A stretch of DNA of 64,000 bases, taken from positions 6,339,001-6,403,000 of the forward strand of contig JAVTVX010000027.1 in assembly GCA_033439265.1 (NCBI GenBank). Reading direction: 5' to 3'. A program made the translations under genes and the position numbers. Shown here one piece after another: positions 1 to 10,800 of the stretch (position 1 is its first letter; every line of letters starts with the position of its first letter). Under the pieces are notes generated by a model that saw only the letters and a list, made by a program, of their open reading frames with translations, did not search any database and was not told the DNA's origin. Origin of the DNA: Dillenia suffruticosa (lineage: Eukaryota; Streptophyta; Magnoliopsida; Dilleniales; Dilleniaceae).

Positions 1-303
1 AGCAATGCCCACTTATACCGAAAATATGTTCACTAATTTGTGCACCACTAGCATTTACTTCACGTGTTCATTATCCTGAAGTCTGTGATTTAACATCATA
101 GCTGAGAGAATTAAGATAGTAAACTATAAAGAAACTTACATTCTATGGGACCTTGACAGCAAGCACCGCCTAGTATGCCTCAAAAAGAACAAAGTATGCT
201 AGAATTTGCCACTTCAAGATTGCATCAGATGGTATCACTAGGAAATAATCACCTGTGATGAATACTAAAGTACTAATACTACTTCAAGTATTGAACATAG
301 AAC
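1..303. other. Left flank of duplicated locus, copy A
   Basis: No gene is visible. The stretch aligns with about 46,160-46,440 in copy B, including a long shared run around 70-120 (copy B about 46,205-46,260), with scattered substitutions. It is the left-hand host sequence of the LINE insertion site. The duplication must extend left of the window because the match is already present near base 1. Confidence 0.8.
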
Positions 304-386
304 CTTTTTTTTTTTATTTGGTAGATAAGGGAAAGGAAAACAAAACAAACAGCCAGGGACCAGCAAGCCCAGAAAACCCAACCCAA

Positions 387-1130
387 TTACATTAGACTCC
401 TAGACCTACAAAAAACAAGTTTGCACGACTCAACACCAGCTTTGTCGTCCAATAGCATAGGTTGAAGGGATCTTAGAGGAACCTCCAGCAGGGACAGGCC
501 TCGAGGACTGGTTTTCCCCAATCCAGCGAGATGATCCACGCACTTGTTAACTTCTCTATATATATGTTTTACTTCAATTATCCTCAGATCTCTCATGAAC
601 TACTTGCAGTCCATTAAAGCATGAAAGAGGGGGTGTGTGACGCCGTTTTCTTTCTTTAGCAGCCGAGTTAAGCTAAGACAATCAATTTCAACGTCAATCT
701 ATGCTAATTCTCTGTTTTCAGCAATCCAAAGGCCTTCTCTCAGAGCCCAAACCTCAGCCGAAATTACGTTTGCTCTGCCTATATTCAGAATGAAGCCTAT
801 CACCCAATTTCCATCTTCATCGCGCAAGATGCCACTGCCACTAGCAATCCTAGAAATTGCATCCACAACTCCATCAGTATTTATCTTGAGTTTTCCTCTC
901 TCAGGAGGATTCCATTTTATATTTAAGATGGAAGTTTGATTCTGGCACTGATCAATTCTTTGTACCTCTCCCCACACAATGTTGATTCTTTTAGCCAGCC
1001 TTACAGTTGCCGCAGTGGAAGTTGCTTCTCCATCCATGATTAGTTTGCACCTTCTCTTCCATATACACCAGATAGTGGTACCAAAAATCCCACTCTCTTG
1101 GAGGATCCTTAATTTGAAATTTCTTTGCAC
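387..1130 (-). pseudogene. LINE RNase H-like domain (RVT_3)
   Basis: The 699-1130 frame reads INTDGVVD followed by SGILRDEDGNW and AEVWALREGL. This is the plant LINE RNase H pattern, with the catalytic-type Asp of NTDG and the Glu of AEVWAL. The 387-596 frame carries the domain's tail, including VKHIYREVNKCVDHLAG. In active elements the domain degrades RNA in RNA-DNA hybrids. Here the two parts lie in separate frames with an interruption between them, so the domain is dead. Family membership rests on motif recognition only. Confidence 0.8.
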
Positions 1131-1163
1131 TCCTTTTTTTATCCAAGTGGCAGAGTTCCCATT

Positions 1164-1918
1164 CTAGAAGTCACTGATCATGTTGATGTCAGGGCAGATC
1201 AGGCTCCATATTTCCTTGGCCTCCTTGCAGTCTCTCAAGACATGGAGATTCAATTCTATATCCTCCTTGCACATTTCACAGATGTCATTATCAACAAATC
1301 TTCTTCTTTTCCTTTCCACATTTGTCATAACTTTCTCAATTAAAGCCAGCCACATAAAGAATTTAATTCTTTTCGGGTAATTTGCTTTCCAAATCCACTT
1401 CCAACTTTCATTTTGCTGAGGCCACGAATCATTCCTTTCTTGAAGCATGTCGTAAGTATTGGAGACAGAAAAAATGCCATTCTTAGTTCCTGCCCAACCC
1501 AGCAGGTCCTCAGTTATACCTCTCATAGGGAGTAAGACCCCTCGAATTTCCTTACTTTTTCCTCCCTAACCATAGCCATCAGTTCCTCAATTTTCCACTG
1601 CCCCTCCTCATTAATAAAATGACCCACTGCCAGATTTTGGGAGCTTCTGATTTGAGGGTGAATGGCATGCTTAATGAGTTTCCCTTTTTCCACCCATCCG
1701 TCTTCCCAAAAATTTGTTCTTCCGCCATTCCCTACCCTCCATATAAGGCCCATGTCAATACAAGCTCTACTCTTAAGGATGCCTCTCCAGATATTTGAGC
1801 CTCTAGTTTTTTCTTTGTACTCCAAGAAGCTTCTTCCCTTCAGGTATTTTTGATTCATTACTTGACACCATAGAGCCTGGTCTCCTTTAAGCAGATGCCA
1901 CCCCAATTTGGCCAACAT
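1164..1918 (-). pseudogene. LINE zf-RVT / post-RT linker
   Basis: Two consecutive minus-strand frames. 1523-1918 includes LAKLGWHLLKGDQALWCQV and FLEYKEKTRGSNIWRGILKS, typical of the linker downstream of plant LINE reverse transcriptase. 1164-1526 includes WKWIWKANYPKRIKFFMWLA and CEMCKEDIELNLHVLRDC, the Cys/His zinc-binding-RT (zf-RVT) signature. They are separated by a frame change, and the upstream link to the RT at about 2,200 is also interrupted. Confidence 0.8.
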
Positions 1919-2214
1919 AACAATATTATTCTACCTCTTTCTTGCTTAGGTCTGCAGACCATTTCCCATCTAGCTAGATGGACCTTTCTATTGCCTTCTC
2001 TGCTGTCCCATAGAAATCTCTATTTATTTTGTCTAGCTTCTGGCAAGTACTACTAGAAATCCAGTAAGCTTGCATAGAGTACATTGGAATAGCTGAAGTC
2101 ACAGACTGAATAAGAGTTCTCCTCCCTACATTATTTAGAAGTTTTGCACTCTAACCACTTAGCTTCCCTTGCATCTTATCCACCAAGTGATTGTAGAACT
2201 CCTTACTAACTTTT

Positions 2215-3480
2215 CTATGGATAATAGGGATTCCCAAGTACTTGCTGAAATCCTTCGTAGTAGAAAATTTGCACATATCCGCCGATTTTAAGAGAGAACC
2301 AAACCTTTGATTTGGACTTATTTATACTCAACCCACTCTTAACTGAGAAATCTTTTAAGCATCCTCTCACTATGCTTAAGTTAAATTGATTTGCCTCCGC
2401 AAAAAGTAAGAGATCATCTGCAAAGAAAATATGAGAGATTTGAAGGCTCTCTTTAATGAACTTGAAGGGATTCCACATACACATTTTAACCTTGTCTTGG
2501 ATAAAATAGGACAGCCTTTCCATAACGAGAATGAAGAGATAAGGAGACAAAAGATCTCCTTGCTTAAGGCCCTTGCCCGTCCTCATAGCCGACAACACCT
2601 CACCATTCCAGATCAAAAAAACCTCACTATTGGTAATTGCAAACATAATAATTCTAATTGGAGGGATTGGGAAATTGCAGTCCAGTAGGACTTGGCCCAA
2701 ATAATACCAGCTCACATTATCGTATGCTTTGCTCAAATCTATTTTTATAACCATCCAATACTTTTTACTCTTGGACCTTTGGATTGAATGATCTCCTAGG
2801 TTACAACTATATTTTCTATGGTGTCTCTGCCCGACAAGAAACTATTTTGGTGTGGGCTTATGATATCTTGAAGAAGAAGAGGTCTCAACCTCTACACAAA
2901 AAGTTTAGCCAGCACTTTATAGGAGGTATTTAAAAGAGTGATAGGCCTGAAGTCATTCATAGTCTTTGGATTGTTTACTTTGGGGATTAAGACCATATAG
3001 GCTTTAAGGAAGTCCGGGCAGAAATAACCATTTGCAGACCTTGGTTAACAAATCTCCTGACATCTTCTTTCATCACCTCCCAAAGCTTTTTGTAGAAAAT
3101 AGGTTGGATTCCATCAGGACTAGAAGCCTTAAGACCCTGCATAGAGAACACAACCCTTTTGATCTCTTCCTTACTTGCTTGTCTAATCAGGTTTTTGTGC
3201 TGGTTATTTCCTATTTTTCTTACCCATCTTCTGAATTTTTCGCTAGGTGAGACCACTTCCTTACCTGTGAACATGTTAGTAAAAAACTCAACCGCATACT
3301 TCTTCAGTCTTTCTTGGTCAGTACACTACTTACCTTCAATTTGCAGAGCAGCTATTCTATTAAAATTTCTTCAAACTTTGGTATAAGCATGAAAAAACTT
3401 TGTATTTCTGTCTCCTTTTAGGGCCCATTCACTCTCGCTTTTTATTGCCAAAAGATTTCTTCTTGGTCTAGGATTTTGTT
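2215..3480 (-). pseudogene. LINE reverse transcriptase core
   Basis: The 2987-3274 frame carries the N-terminal fingers: EEIKRVVFSMQGLKASSPDG and IQPIFYKKLWEVMKEDV. 2215-2754 carries the palm: KIDLSKAYDNVSW, GLKQGDLLSPYLF and IFFADDLLLFAEA, in which FADD is the catalytic Asp pair. Minus-strand sequence at about 3,300-3,540 encodes the usual pre-RT linker (an EGDRNTKFFHA-like stretch). Frame changes and stops split the domain. In living relatives this enzyme copies its own mRNA at a nicked target site. The FADD box is intact, but no complete reading frame exists. Confidence 0.88.
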
Positions 3481-3596
3481 ATTGTCTTCCAACAACTGTT
3501 TTTCCAGATCTTGCAGAAACACTGAGCTCCCATAATTTGCAGACTTTTGAATTCCTGCCAATCTACATTAATCGGTTTTTCTATTACTTTGCCTAT

Positions 3597-3812
3597 CTAT
3601 AGCAAGATGTCCTCATTAAAGAATTCTATGGGCATATGTGGAAACCTAATCCATGCTGCAATAAAGGTTATTTGGGCTATTTGAGTAGAGAACCATGGGT
3701 GCCACTTGCGGATGGTGAGATAGTGGTTGTGTATCATCCATGAACCACCCGTTAGAGTTTGATAGTAATCTTGCTTTAGGGCAAACTTTACTAGGAAGAA
3801 ACCTGTTCCCAA
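3597..3812 (-). pseudogene. LINE ORF1 DUF4283 fragment
   Basis: The 71-residue frame contains GTGFFLVKFALKQDYYQTLT, GGSWMIHNHYLTIRKWHPWF and IAAWIRFPHMPIEFFNED. This is the second half of DUF4283 from plant LINE ORF1. The first half (a PWKKSLIIKLLRTKIGYQLM-like stretch) lies on the same strand at about 10,470-10,600, so this domain is exactly where the CACTA element inserted. Confidence 0.85.
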
Positions 3813-3829
3813 ATCCAGTCACTACAAAA

Positions 3830-4310
3830 AACAAAAATTCAGTAACGAATTTTAGCAACGAAAAATATTCGTCGCAAATCCTCAAAAATTTTAGTGACTA
3901 AAAAGGGTATCGTCGCCAATTAGTCACGATTTTATCAACAAAAAAATTTTTGTCGAAAATTTAGTAACAAAAAAAGTTTTCGTTACAAAGGTTGTCGCCA
4001 ATTTTGGACGAAAAATTTTTGATACAAAATTCGTTTCCAATTTGCAACGAAAAAAAAAATTCGTCGCTAAATTTGCAACGAACTTCAAAATTCGTTACTA
4101 AATTTGCAACAAATTTATAATTCGTCACAAAATTTACAACAAATTTCAAATTCGTCCCAAAATTTGCGACGAATAAATTATTCGTCCCTAAATTTGGGAC
4201 GAAAACGAATTTATCCCTAATTTGCAACGAATTTTTAAATTCGTCGTAAATTTAACGACAAATATTTATATTCGTCGCAAAAAATTAGATTATTTATTAC
4301 AAAATTCGTC
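3830..4310. repeat. CACTA left subterminal repeats
   Basis: Dense direct and inverted copies of a word near TTCGTCGCAAATTTGCGACGAA (shown as two half-words, TTCGTCGCAAA and TTTGCGACGAA), spaced roughly every 30 bases, with many one-base variants (for example TTCGTTACAAA, GGGACGAA). In En/Spm such subterminal motifs are the binding sites of TnpA; that role here is inferred from position. A matching block lies at about 9,880-10,440. Confidence 0.85.
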
Positions 4311-4734
4311 ACTAAAATTCATTTTTTTTATTTACTTGTGTTAGGAACATTTTCTAATATTAAAAAATGATTTGTAAACGGAGATATGCGCTGATAGCGT
4401 AGAGAATCTTAAGATGTTTACAAAATCAATAACTTTTTACAAAAAATAGTTCATTCATTAACTGGTTATATAAAAGAATGATAATATAGTGTAATCTTTT
4501 AAATTTGTACATTCATTTTCTGTTTATTCAAATGTTTCATATAATGATAAAAATATACATTAATTTTAGTCAAAATCTTATAAATTTATTTAAGTAATCG
4601 ATTCACTAAATTAAAAGTTAAAGTAGAAATACTCATTAATTATTTTGTAACAGGTGAACAAATTCATGTGGATAAATATATAAATATAATTATAGAATAC
4701 CCTTAAATTTAGCATGTTGATTGATTGATAGATC

Positions 4735-5445
4735 TAAAAGTATTCTATCATAAATGGAGTTGATAGAACATATCCTGAGTTTGCGAGAAAGACTCGAAAT
4801 ATTAGGTTAGGTTTCTATGCTGATGAGTTTGTTCCATTTGGCAAATCAGGAAGAACTTATTCTTGTTGGTCAATTATCTTAACTCCGTATAATCTTCTAC
4901 CCGGTATGTGTATGAAGATACCGTATATGTTTTTAACATTGATCGTGCCTAACCTGCAAAATCCGAAGAAGTTAATAGATGTTTACAAACAACCATTGAT
5001 TGCGGAGTTGAAACAACTATGTGATGAAGGTGTTCCTACATATGATGTTCATACTAATAAGATATTTGTAATGAAAGTTGTTCTTTTTTGGACCATAAAT
5101 GACTTTTCAATTTATGGTATGTTATCGAGATGGAGTACCGTTGGGATTTTAGGATGTCTAATATGTTTGGAGATATCAAAGTCATTCAGATTGAAACATA
5201 GGAAGAAAACGAGTTATTTTGATTGTCATAGACAATTTTTACCGTTAACTCACAAATTCAGAAGAAATAAAAAAGAATTTACTAAAAATAGAATTGAAAA
5301 AACACTTTCTCCATTGAGATTAACAGGTGAACAAATTGACATAGAGTTCTTAACTTTCTATCTGTTATTGAAGAGTCACATGGTACAATATATGGCTATG
5401 GTCATTCATATAAATAGACTAAACGAAGTATATTTTGAGATTTAG
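4735..5445 (+). pseudogene. CACTA transposase Tnp2, central part
   Basis: The open frame starts before the first Met. It reads NGVDRTYPEFARKTRNIRLG, then CMKIPYMFLTLIVPNLQNP, IDVYKQPLIAELKQLCDEGV and VVLFWTINDFSIYGMLSRWS. This is the Tnp2 (PF02992) core order of plant CACTA transposases. The N-terminal few hundred residues normal for the family are absent: 4,310-4,735 is AT-rich and non-coding. The frame ends soon after the cysteine-poor stretch at 5,170, where family members usually have a CPxC motif; here the residues read GCLICLEI. Probably non-functional. The LSRWS and LRLKHRKK motifs make the identification secure. Confidence 0.88.
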
Positions 5446-6471
5446 CATATTGGAAGAGTCATTTAGTTCATCATAATCTCGATGTAATGCATATCGAGAA
5501 TAATGTCTTTGATAATCTGATAAATACAGTGATCGATATCATTGGAAAAACAAAAGATAACTTGAATATAAGAAAAGATATGCAACTCCTTTGTAAACGA
5601 CCCACTCTTGATGTCGATGAAAGTAGTAGGGGATCAAAACCGAAAGCAGTTTATACATTGAATAAGGATCAGAGACGGATTGTTTATGAACGGTTGAAAT
5701 CATTGAGGTTTCCTGATGGTTATGTCTCAAATCTTGGAAGATGTGTCGATTTGAAGGAATATAAATTGATTGATTTGAAAAGTTATGATTATCATATATT
5801 TATAGAAAGACTAATTTCTATTACTTTTAAAAAACTCTTACCAAATTTTGTTTGGGGTGCCATTACAGATTTAAATATTTTCCTTCATAATATTTGCTCG
5901 ATAGTGTTGAGACATTCACACATGGAGATGTTAGAGAGAAATTCCAATCATTTTGTGTAATTTAGAAAGGATATTTCCACCGTCATTTTTTGATTCCATG
6001 AAATATCTTTTGGTTCACTTGCCATATAATTTTTCATCTTTTATACTTCGTTATCAAGACATATAAAATTACTAATTTCATTACATATAATTTTCTAATA
6101 TATTTTGTTTTATTACAATTAGATTCCTATATCATTTGAAAAAAGTGAAAAATAAGACACGTGTTGAATTTTCTATTGTCAATGCATACATTGTGGAGGA
6201 AGTAACAATATTTGTATCATATTATTTTGAGTCTGACGTTCAGTGCAAGAGACGGAGAATGGGAAGAAATGATGAGAGTCCTGTTAATCCCAATTTGAAG
6301 TCATTCTCAATTTTTAATTATCTTGGTCGACCAAATAGACCATGTAAACGTAGATACATAACTGGTCAAGAATGGCGGGCAGTCGAGACATATATTTTAC
6401 TGAACTGTCCAAAAGTGACGCTATATTTCGAGTTAGTATATATTTTATATTTTATATATTTTTTGTCATAA
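5446..6471 (+). pseudogene. CACTA Tnp2 C-terminus with DUF4218
   Basis: The 5487-5960 frame has MHIENNVFDNLINTVIDIIG, GKTKDNLNIRKDMQLL, GYVSNLGRCVDLKEYKLIDL and AITDLNIFLHNICS. These match the Tnp2 C-terminus running into DUF4218. After an interruption, 6,136-6,471 continues with KNKTRVEFSIVNAYIVEEV and SYYFESDVQCKRRRMG, the end of DUF4218, and then a GQEWRAVETYILLNCPKV segment that resembles the linker before DUF4216. Several stops and small gaps separate the pieces. Confidence 0.83.
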
Positions 6472-6479
6472 ATTGTTTG

Positions 6480-7405
6480 TATTAAAATTTATTTTCTTTG
6501 ATGGTAGGATTTTCCAAAACGTATATTCTGAACTTTCGACACATGACTTTGATCGTTTCTGCAATGAAAAATTTGTACTATGGTTCAAAAAATATGTAAA
6601 TAGATTATAAATTATTTAAATATTTACTTTAAAACATATTAACATATTTATTTGATTTTAAGTCCATGATAATCAAACTCAAGTTGAGCAAATATTGTTA
6701 ATCCATCTGTCATGGGGTTCAAAATCAATGGTACGAGTTTGGCCAGCATATTTCATAAACGGGTATAATTTTTACATTAAAAAATATGGAATGAGAAAAA
6801 CGACAATGAATAGTGGGGTTTGTGTTTAGTCATCTAATAATGGTAGATGTCAAAATGATTTTTATGATTTGTTGGATGAAATCGTAGAAGTAGAGTACCC
6901 TGTTCCAGAATTACGATTTGTTTTATTTATGTGTCGCTGGTTTGACCCTGTCAAAGGGATGAAAGTGCATTCATAGTTTAATTTGGTTGAAATAAATCAT
7001 AAGAAAATGTATTAAAGATATGAATCATTTGTGTTAACACAACAATCGATTCAAGTATTTTGTATTTCATATTTTAGTTTGAAACGTGACAAAATTGATT
7101 GGTGGACTGTTTATAAAACGAAAGTACGGAAAAAATTGAGGAACGTTGGGAAGACCATATATCAACAAGAGGAAGTTGCCAATACATTTCAGATCGAGAA
7201 ATATAATATTCCAACGTTACGAGATCCCAGCGAAATAGTGATAGATGTGGATGCAAGTGAAATTTATGAAGAAAACGATGAAAAATCTAATTTTGAGACA
7301 TATAATGAGAATGAGGATGAGGATGTTGATGATAATGATGTTGAAGAGTTTAATTTTGAGACATATGATGAGAATGAGGATGACAATGATGATTTTGATT
7401 TTTGA
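6480..7405 (+). pseudogene. CACTA DUF4216 domain remnant
   Basis: Plus-strand translation of about 6,730-7,200 gives VRVWPAYFINGYNFYI, VEVEYPVPELRFVLFMCRWF and QQSIQVFCISYFSLKRDKID. This is the DUF4216 order found downstream of DUF4218 in CACTA transposase genes. The terminal 7,250-7,403 codes for an acidic Asp/Glu/Asn repeat tail that ends in a stop. At least two stops interrupt the domain before 7,031. The DUF's function is unknown. Confidence 0.75.
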
Positions 7406-7679
7406 TGATGGGTAAGTTTTGTTCTCTTAATATAATAAAAATCGGATATTTATCTATTTACTGTCTTATTCTTAAATTTATATATTTAATTTGTTAATAT
7501 ACTATCTTTTTTTTTCTATAAGTCATTAGAGAAAATTTCTTGACATATTGGTGACTTGTTTCGTCACATTTAATTTGTCAAATTAAATATGGTAAGTTTA
7601 TTTATATTCTTCATTATGCATATGATGAACATGCAATTTTATTTTTTTTTATTTTTGTTAATAATATATTATGGTTGAC

Positions 7680-8985
7680 AGTTTCGATGTGGTGGCTATA
7701 GTCGAAATTCTGATGGAAGATCACGCTCTTCACCATCGCAGTCCGCTTCGACACCTTCGCAATTCCATTCCCTTGCCGGCAATATATCTTCGCCCCCCCT
7801 TCGTGTTGTAGGCCCTTCGCATTCTCAACAAATGACTAGTAATGTACTTTCGTCAGTCCCTTCGGTGGAACACTCGTATGTAGATAAGGAAGACAATCGA
7901 AAGTTGATAGCCCCTTACGGAGATTCGTAAGTACTAAATTTTAAAATTTCAGATGTATTATTATTTTTATTTATAAAACAAATTATTTTTTTAATTATCT
8001 TGTTTATTTAACATTGTTTGTTTGAAACTTTATGATAGATTTATAAATTCTGTACATGTTATTCACGAATTTAATAGAATAGTGAATAACCATTAGGGAG
8101 GGGTTTCAATGACTTATACAAACACTCCGGAAAAAACAAAAGAGTTATGGTGGAGCGAATTCAAGATAAATTATTCCAATCAGTTTATATATGAAATTAA
8201 GTTAATAGCTTTATAATCAATTTGTTTTTTTCCATTGCAGTGATTATTCACTTGGGACGAGACTGAAGAGCTGAAAGTAAGAAGGATTTTTAAGAAAAAA
8301 TGTGGCGATCACATCCGACAAGTTCTAAATCATGCGAAGAGACACGAAAAAAAGTCAAACTGCATCACCGTGCAAAATTGAAGCATGAATGTGAATTTTT
8401 TGGAATCGGAAGAGAGCAAATGGAGTGAGCAAAATAAAAAAATTGAGGTTATAATTCAGGGAAACTGTCTGCGATGTATGCGGGAGGCTCGATCAATATC
8501 GATGAATATAAAAATAGATTGGTAATTTTATACAAATACTAATTTTTTAATTTAATTTAAACTATTCATTATTTCTAACAGTGTTTTTTATTTTAGGCCA
8601 AGGAAACGGAGACTGAGTCTTCATTCATAGATATTTTCACGCGCACATTTAAGAAAAAAGACAAGACTTGGAGCAGGGAGAGAGTTAGAGCAATTAAGGT
8701 TTGTAATTTCAAAACTTTCAATTATTTAATGAATATTTTCAACGTTGATTTGAACATATTATGTTAAACATATTATAACAATGTAGGAAGATAAATTTAT
8801 TAGGTTAGTTTCTCCCAAGTTTATTTTTATTGCTGACTTAATTTTTTGATTTCTAATGAATTACTTGATAGAGATTCTCTTTTTTTTTTCTTCATAAATT
8901 TCAACTTATTCAATATTAATATGAATGTTCATAATTTAGATCATATATAGTCTCATGATTTATGTTACAAATTTTTTTATTTTTC

Positions 8986-9016
<31 letters not shown>

Positions 9017-9565
9017 CTAATCAAGATTATATGTGTTTGTATTATATTGTTATTGTAAATTTATTTTAATTTATCTCATGACAATACAAGAGAAATATGA
9101 TGAGCTATCACGCAGAAATTCGAGTGCTAATGATGATGTTGGCGGATTTGAGTCATCTGTTGATAACATGAAAATATAGCTCGAGGTGATTGGTGGACCA
9201 AAAGGGGTAGAGTAGTTAGGCTAAGTTCTTTGAGCAGAATTTACAAAATCGCTGGTTCATCTTCTTCCACCCCACCAGCAGTTAAGACAGAAATAAATCA
9301 ATTGAATCAAGATGTGAGCCATTTGAAGGAGTTACTACTGCAAAGAGATTAAGAATTCAATGAAGTTCAAGCAAAGCACACGCAGGAAATGAACGAGTTC
9401 CGCACGCAGCAAATGTTAATCATGCAACATTTTCAGTTAGCCTCCGTTCCAAGTCAGATTCTCCCTTCTATTTCTCCTCCTGATAATGCTCGCGATGGTG
9501 ATGAAGGTGGTGATTTCTTCGACGACGATGATGATGATGATGATGGTGGTGGAGGTTGTGCTTGA
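7680..9565 (+). pseudogene. CACTA second gene, TnpA-like (Transposase_24)
   Basis: Several exon-like plus-strand pieces. 7,680-7,930 is Ser-rich. 8,040-8,180 includes a WWSEF motif. 8,240-8,400 includes FTWDETEELKVRRIFKKK. 8,440-8,520 and 8,595-8,700 include KLSAMYAGGSINIDEYKNRL-like and FIDIFTRTFKKKDKTWSRER segments. 9,090-9,565 includes EKYDELSRRNSS followed by a coiled-coil-like Gln/Glu stretch and an Asp-rich end. This order matches plant Transposase_24 (PF03004), the TnpA-type DNA-binding partner of Tnp2. The gaps between pieces have GT and AG ends in places, consistent with introns, but in-frame stops are also present. Confidence 0.72.
8989..9016. repeat. AT microsatellite inside the CACTA element
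   Basis: About 14 perfect AT units, in what looks like an intron of the TnpA-like gene. Confidence 0.9.
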
Positions 9566-9879
9566 AATTGTATAATGTTATTTGACTGTTATATTTTGAT
9601 ACTCGTTATATTAATTTTTTGTTATGTATGGTTATTGATATTTTAACATTTAGACTTAATGTTGCTTTTATCTTTGATATTACTATTATGATTTCTTGTT
9701 AAATTTTTAATTTATTGATCTTATTGAATAGTTAGTTATATTGATGAGTATAGATGGATGAAATTTAATATAAAAAATAAGTTAGATGATTAATTGTTGA
9801 TGAGGTTGGATGAGTTGATATAAATACAAGTTATATAGGGAAAAATTATCCAAATATGTCAATAAAATTTATATTTATC

Positions 9880-10445
9880 GCAAAATACATATTCGTCACA
9901 AAATTTGTCCTCGAAAACTATACTCGTCTAAATTTCGTTGCTAAAATTGAATTGTAAATTTTGATTAGTGACGAATTTTACGACGAAAAATATTCGTCGT
10001 AAATTTATGACAAATTTTGCGACGAATTTTTTTTCGTTCCTAATTTATCACGAATTCCATTTCGTTGCAAAAATTCCAACGAAAAAAATTATTCGTCGCA
10101 AGTTTGCGACGAAAATTAGATTCGTGACAAATATGCTACAAAAAATATTTCGTAGCAAATTTGTGACGAAAATTTTATTTGTTACAAATTTGCGATGAAA
10201 ATTATATTTGTTGCACATTTGGACGAATAAAATTTTCGTTGTTAAATTTGTCACACATTTGTAACGAATTTTGTGACAAAAAAATATTTGTCGAAAATTT
10301 TTGTGACAAATAATTAATTTTTCGTTCCAAAATTTTGCGATAATTTATTAGTAACAAAAAAAAATTTGTTAAAAAATTCATCGTAAATTTGTTTTGAGAC
10401 GAATTTTTCTTACAAATTTGTCATAAATTTTGTTATAAATTGATG
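9880..10445. repeat. CACTA right subterminal repeats
   Basis: Mirror-image array to the left end, with repeated GCGACGAA, TTCGTCGC and looser variants such as TTTGTGACGAAAAT. It stops just before the 14-base terminal repeat at 10,446. It creates short spurious ORFs on both strands that should not be annotated. Confidence 0.85.
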
Positions 10446-10462
10446 TGTTTTTTGTAGTGAGT

Positions 10463-10800
10463 GATTCCATGGCTCCTTCAATCTTCCATATCACAATAAT
10501 TTTCGATTGCATGAGCTGGTAGCCTATTTTTGTTCTCAATAGTTTTATAATCAGGGATTTTTTCCATGGTCTCTAAAGTTCCTTTAGCTTTTCATCCGAT
10601 ATGGGGATGTTTGGAATAATGCCTTGGTTTTCTTCTTCATCCTCTCCTTCACGTAGATCCCCCGCTCTGAGTTTGACTCTCCTTCATATTTTTCAACATT
10701 CTCCTTTGGTTCACTTGATTCCCCCAAGAGCATTTCCATGTATGATAACTTTGGGGTTTCATCCTCGCTGATTATGGATGGTTTTACTTTTTTAATGCAT
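10463..10800 (-). mobile_element. LINE, 5' portion beyond the CACTA insertion
   Basis: The minus-strand translation begins with SIISEDETPKLSYMEMLLGE and, after a frame change, reads NIPISDEKLKEL, then PWKKSLIIKLLRTKIGYQLM and IVIWKIEGAMES. This is the N-terminal half of LINE ORF1 with the start of DUF4283, continuing directly into 3,812 once the CACTA element is ignored. Similarity to copy B resumes at 10,801 (TTTTTGCCCAAAGG in both), which marks the LINE's 5' boundary. About 40 bases of copy B near 46,470-46,510 have no counterpart in A, so the insertion may have removed target DNA. Confidence 0.85.

Larger units (their letters stand above)
304..3819 (-). mobile_element. L1-type LINE, 3' portion, broken
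   Basis: Minus-strand non-LTR retrotransposon. A run of 11 T at 305-315 is the poly(A) tail read on the other strand. Moving upstream in element direction come an RNase H domain (about 387-1130), a zf-RVT type region (about 1164-1918), reverse transcriptase (about 2215-3480) and the C-terminal part of a DUF4283 ORF1 domain (3597-3812). The frames are interrupted many times, so it is inactive. Only about 120 bases separate the DUF4283 remnant from the pre-RT linker, so the apurinic-type endonuclease and the ORF1 zinc knuckle are deleted. The element continues at 10,463 beyond the CACTA insertion. Copy B lacks it, so it inserted after the duplication or was lost from B. No convincing target duplication was found. 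Confidence 0.88.
3820..10459 (+). mobile_element. CACTA (En/Spm) DNA transposon, degraded
   Basis: The terminal inverted repeats are CACTACAAAAAACA: 14 identical bases at 3820-3833 and, inverted, at 10,446-10,459. Subterminal arrays of GCGACGAA / TTCGTCGC words fill about 3,830-4,310 and 9,880-10,440. The inside carries plus-strand remnants of the two usual genes, a Tnp2-type transposase with DUF4218 and DUF4216 (about 4,735-7,405) and a TnpA-like Transposase_24 gene (about 7,680-9,565). The total of 6,640 bp is short for an autonomous element. The Tnp2 N-terminus is missing and the frames are broken, so it could only move if helped. It sits inside LINE ORF1 and is therefore younger than that insertion. 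Confidence 0.95.
3817..10462. repeat. CACTA target-site duplication (AGT)
   Basis: The trinucleotide AGT lies immediately before the first CACTA base (3817-3819) and again immediately after the last TAGTG base (10,460-10,462). Three-base duplications are the rule for CACTA elements. The intact pair fixes both ends of the insertion to the base. Confidence 0.93.

Noticed and set aside
9968-10254. ORFs on both strands rich in TNF, FVT and KIFV repeats
   Set aside because: They are produced by the CACTA subterminal repeats. The same applies to 3,961-4,227.
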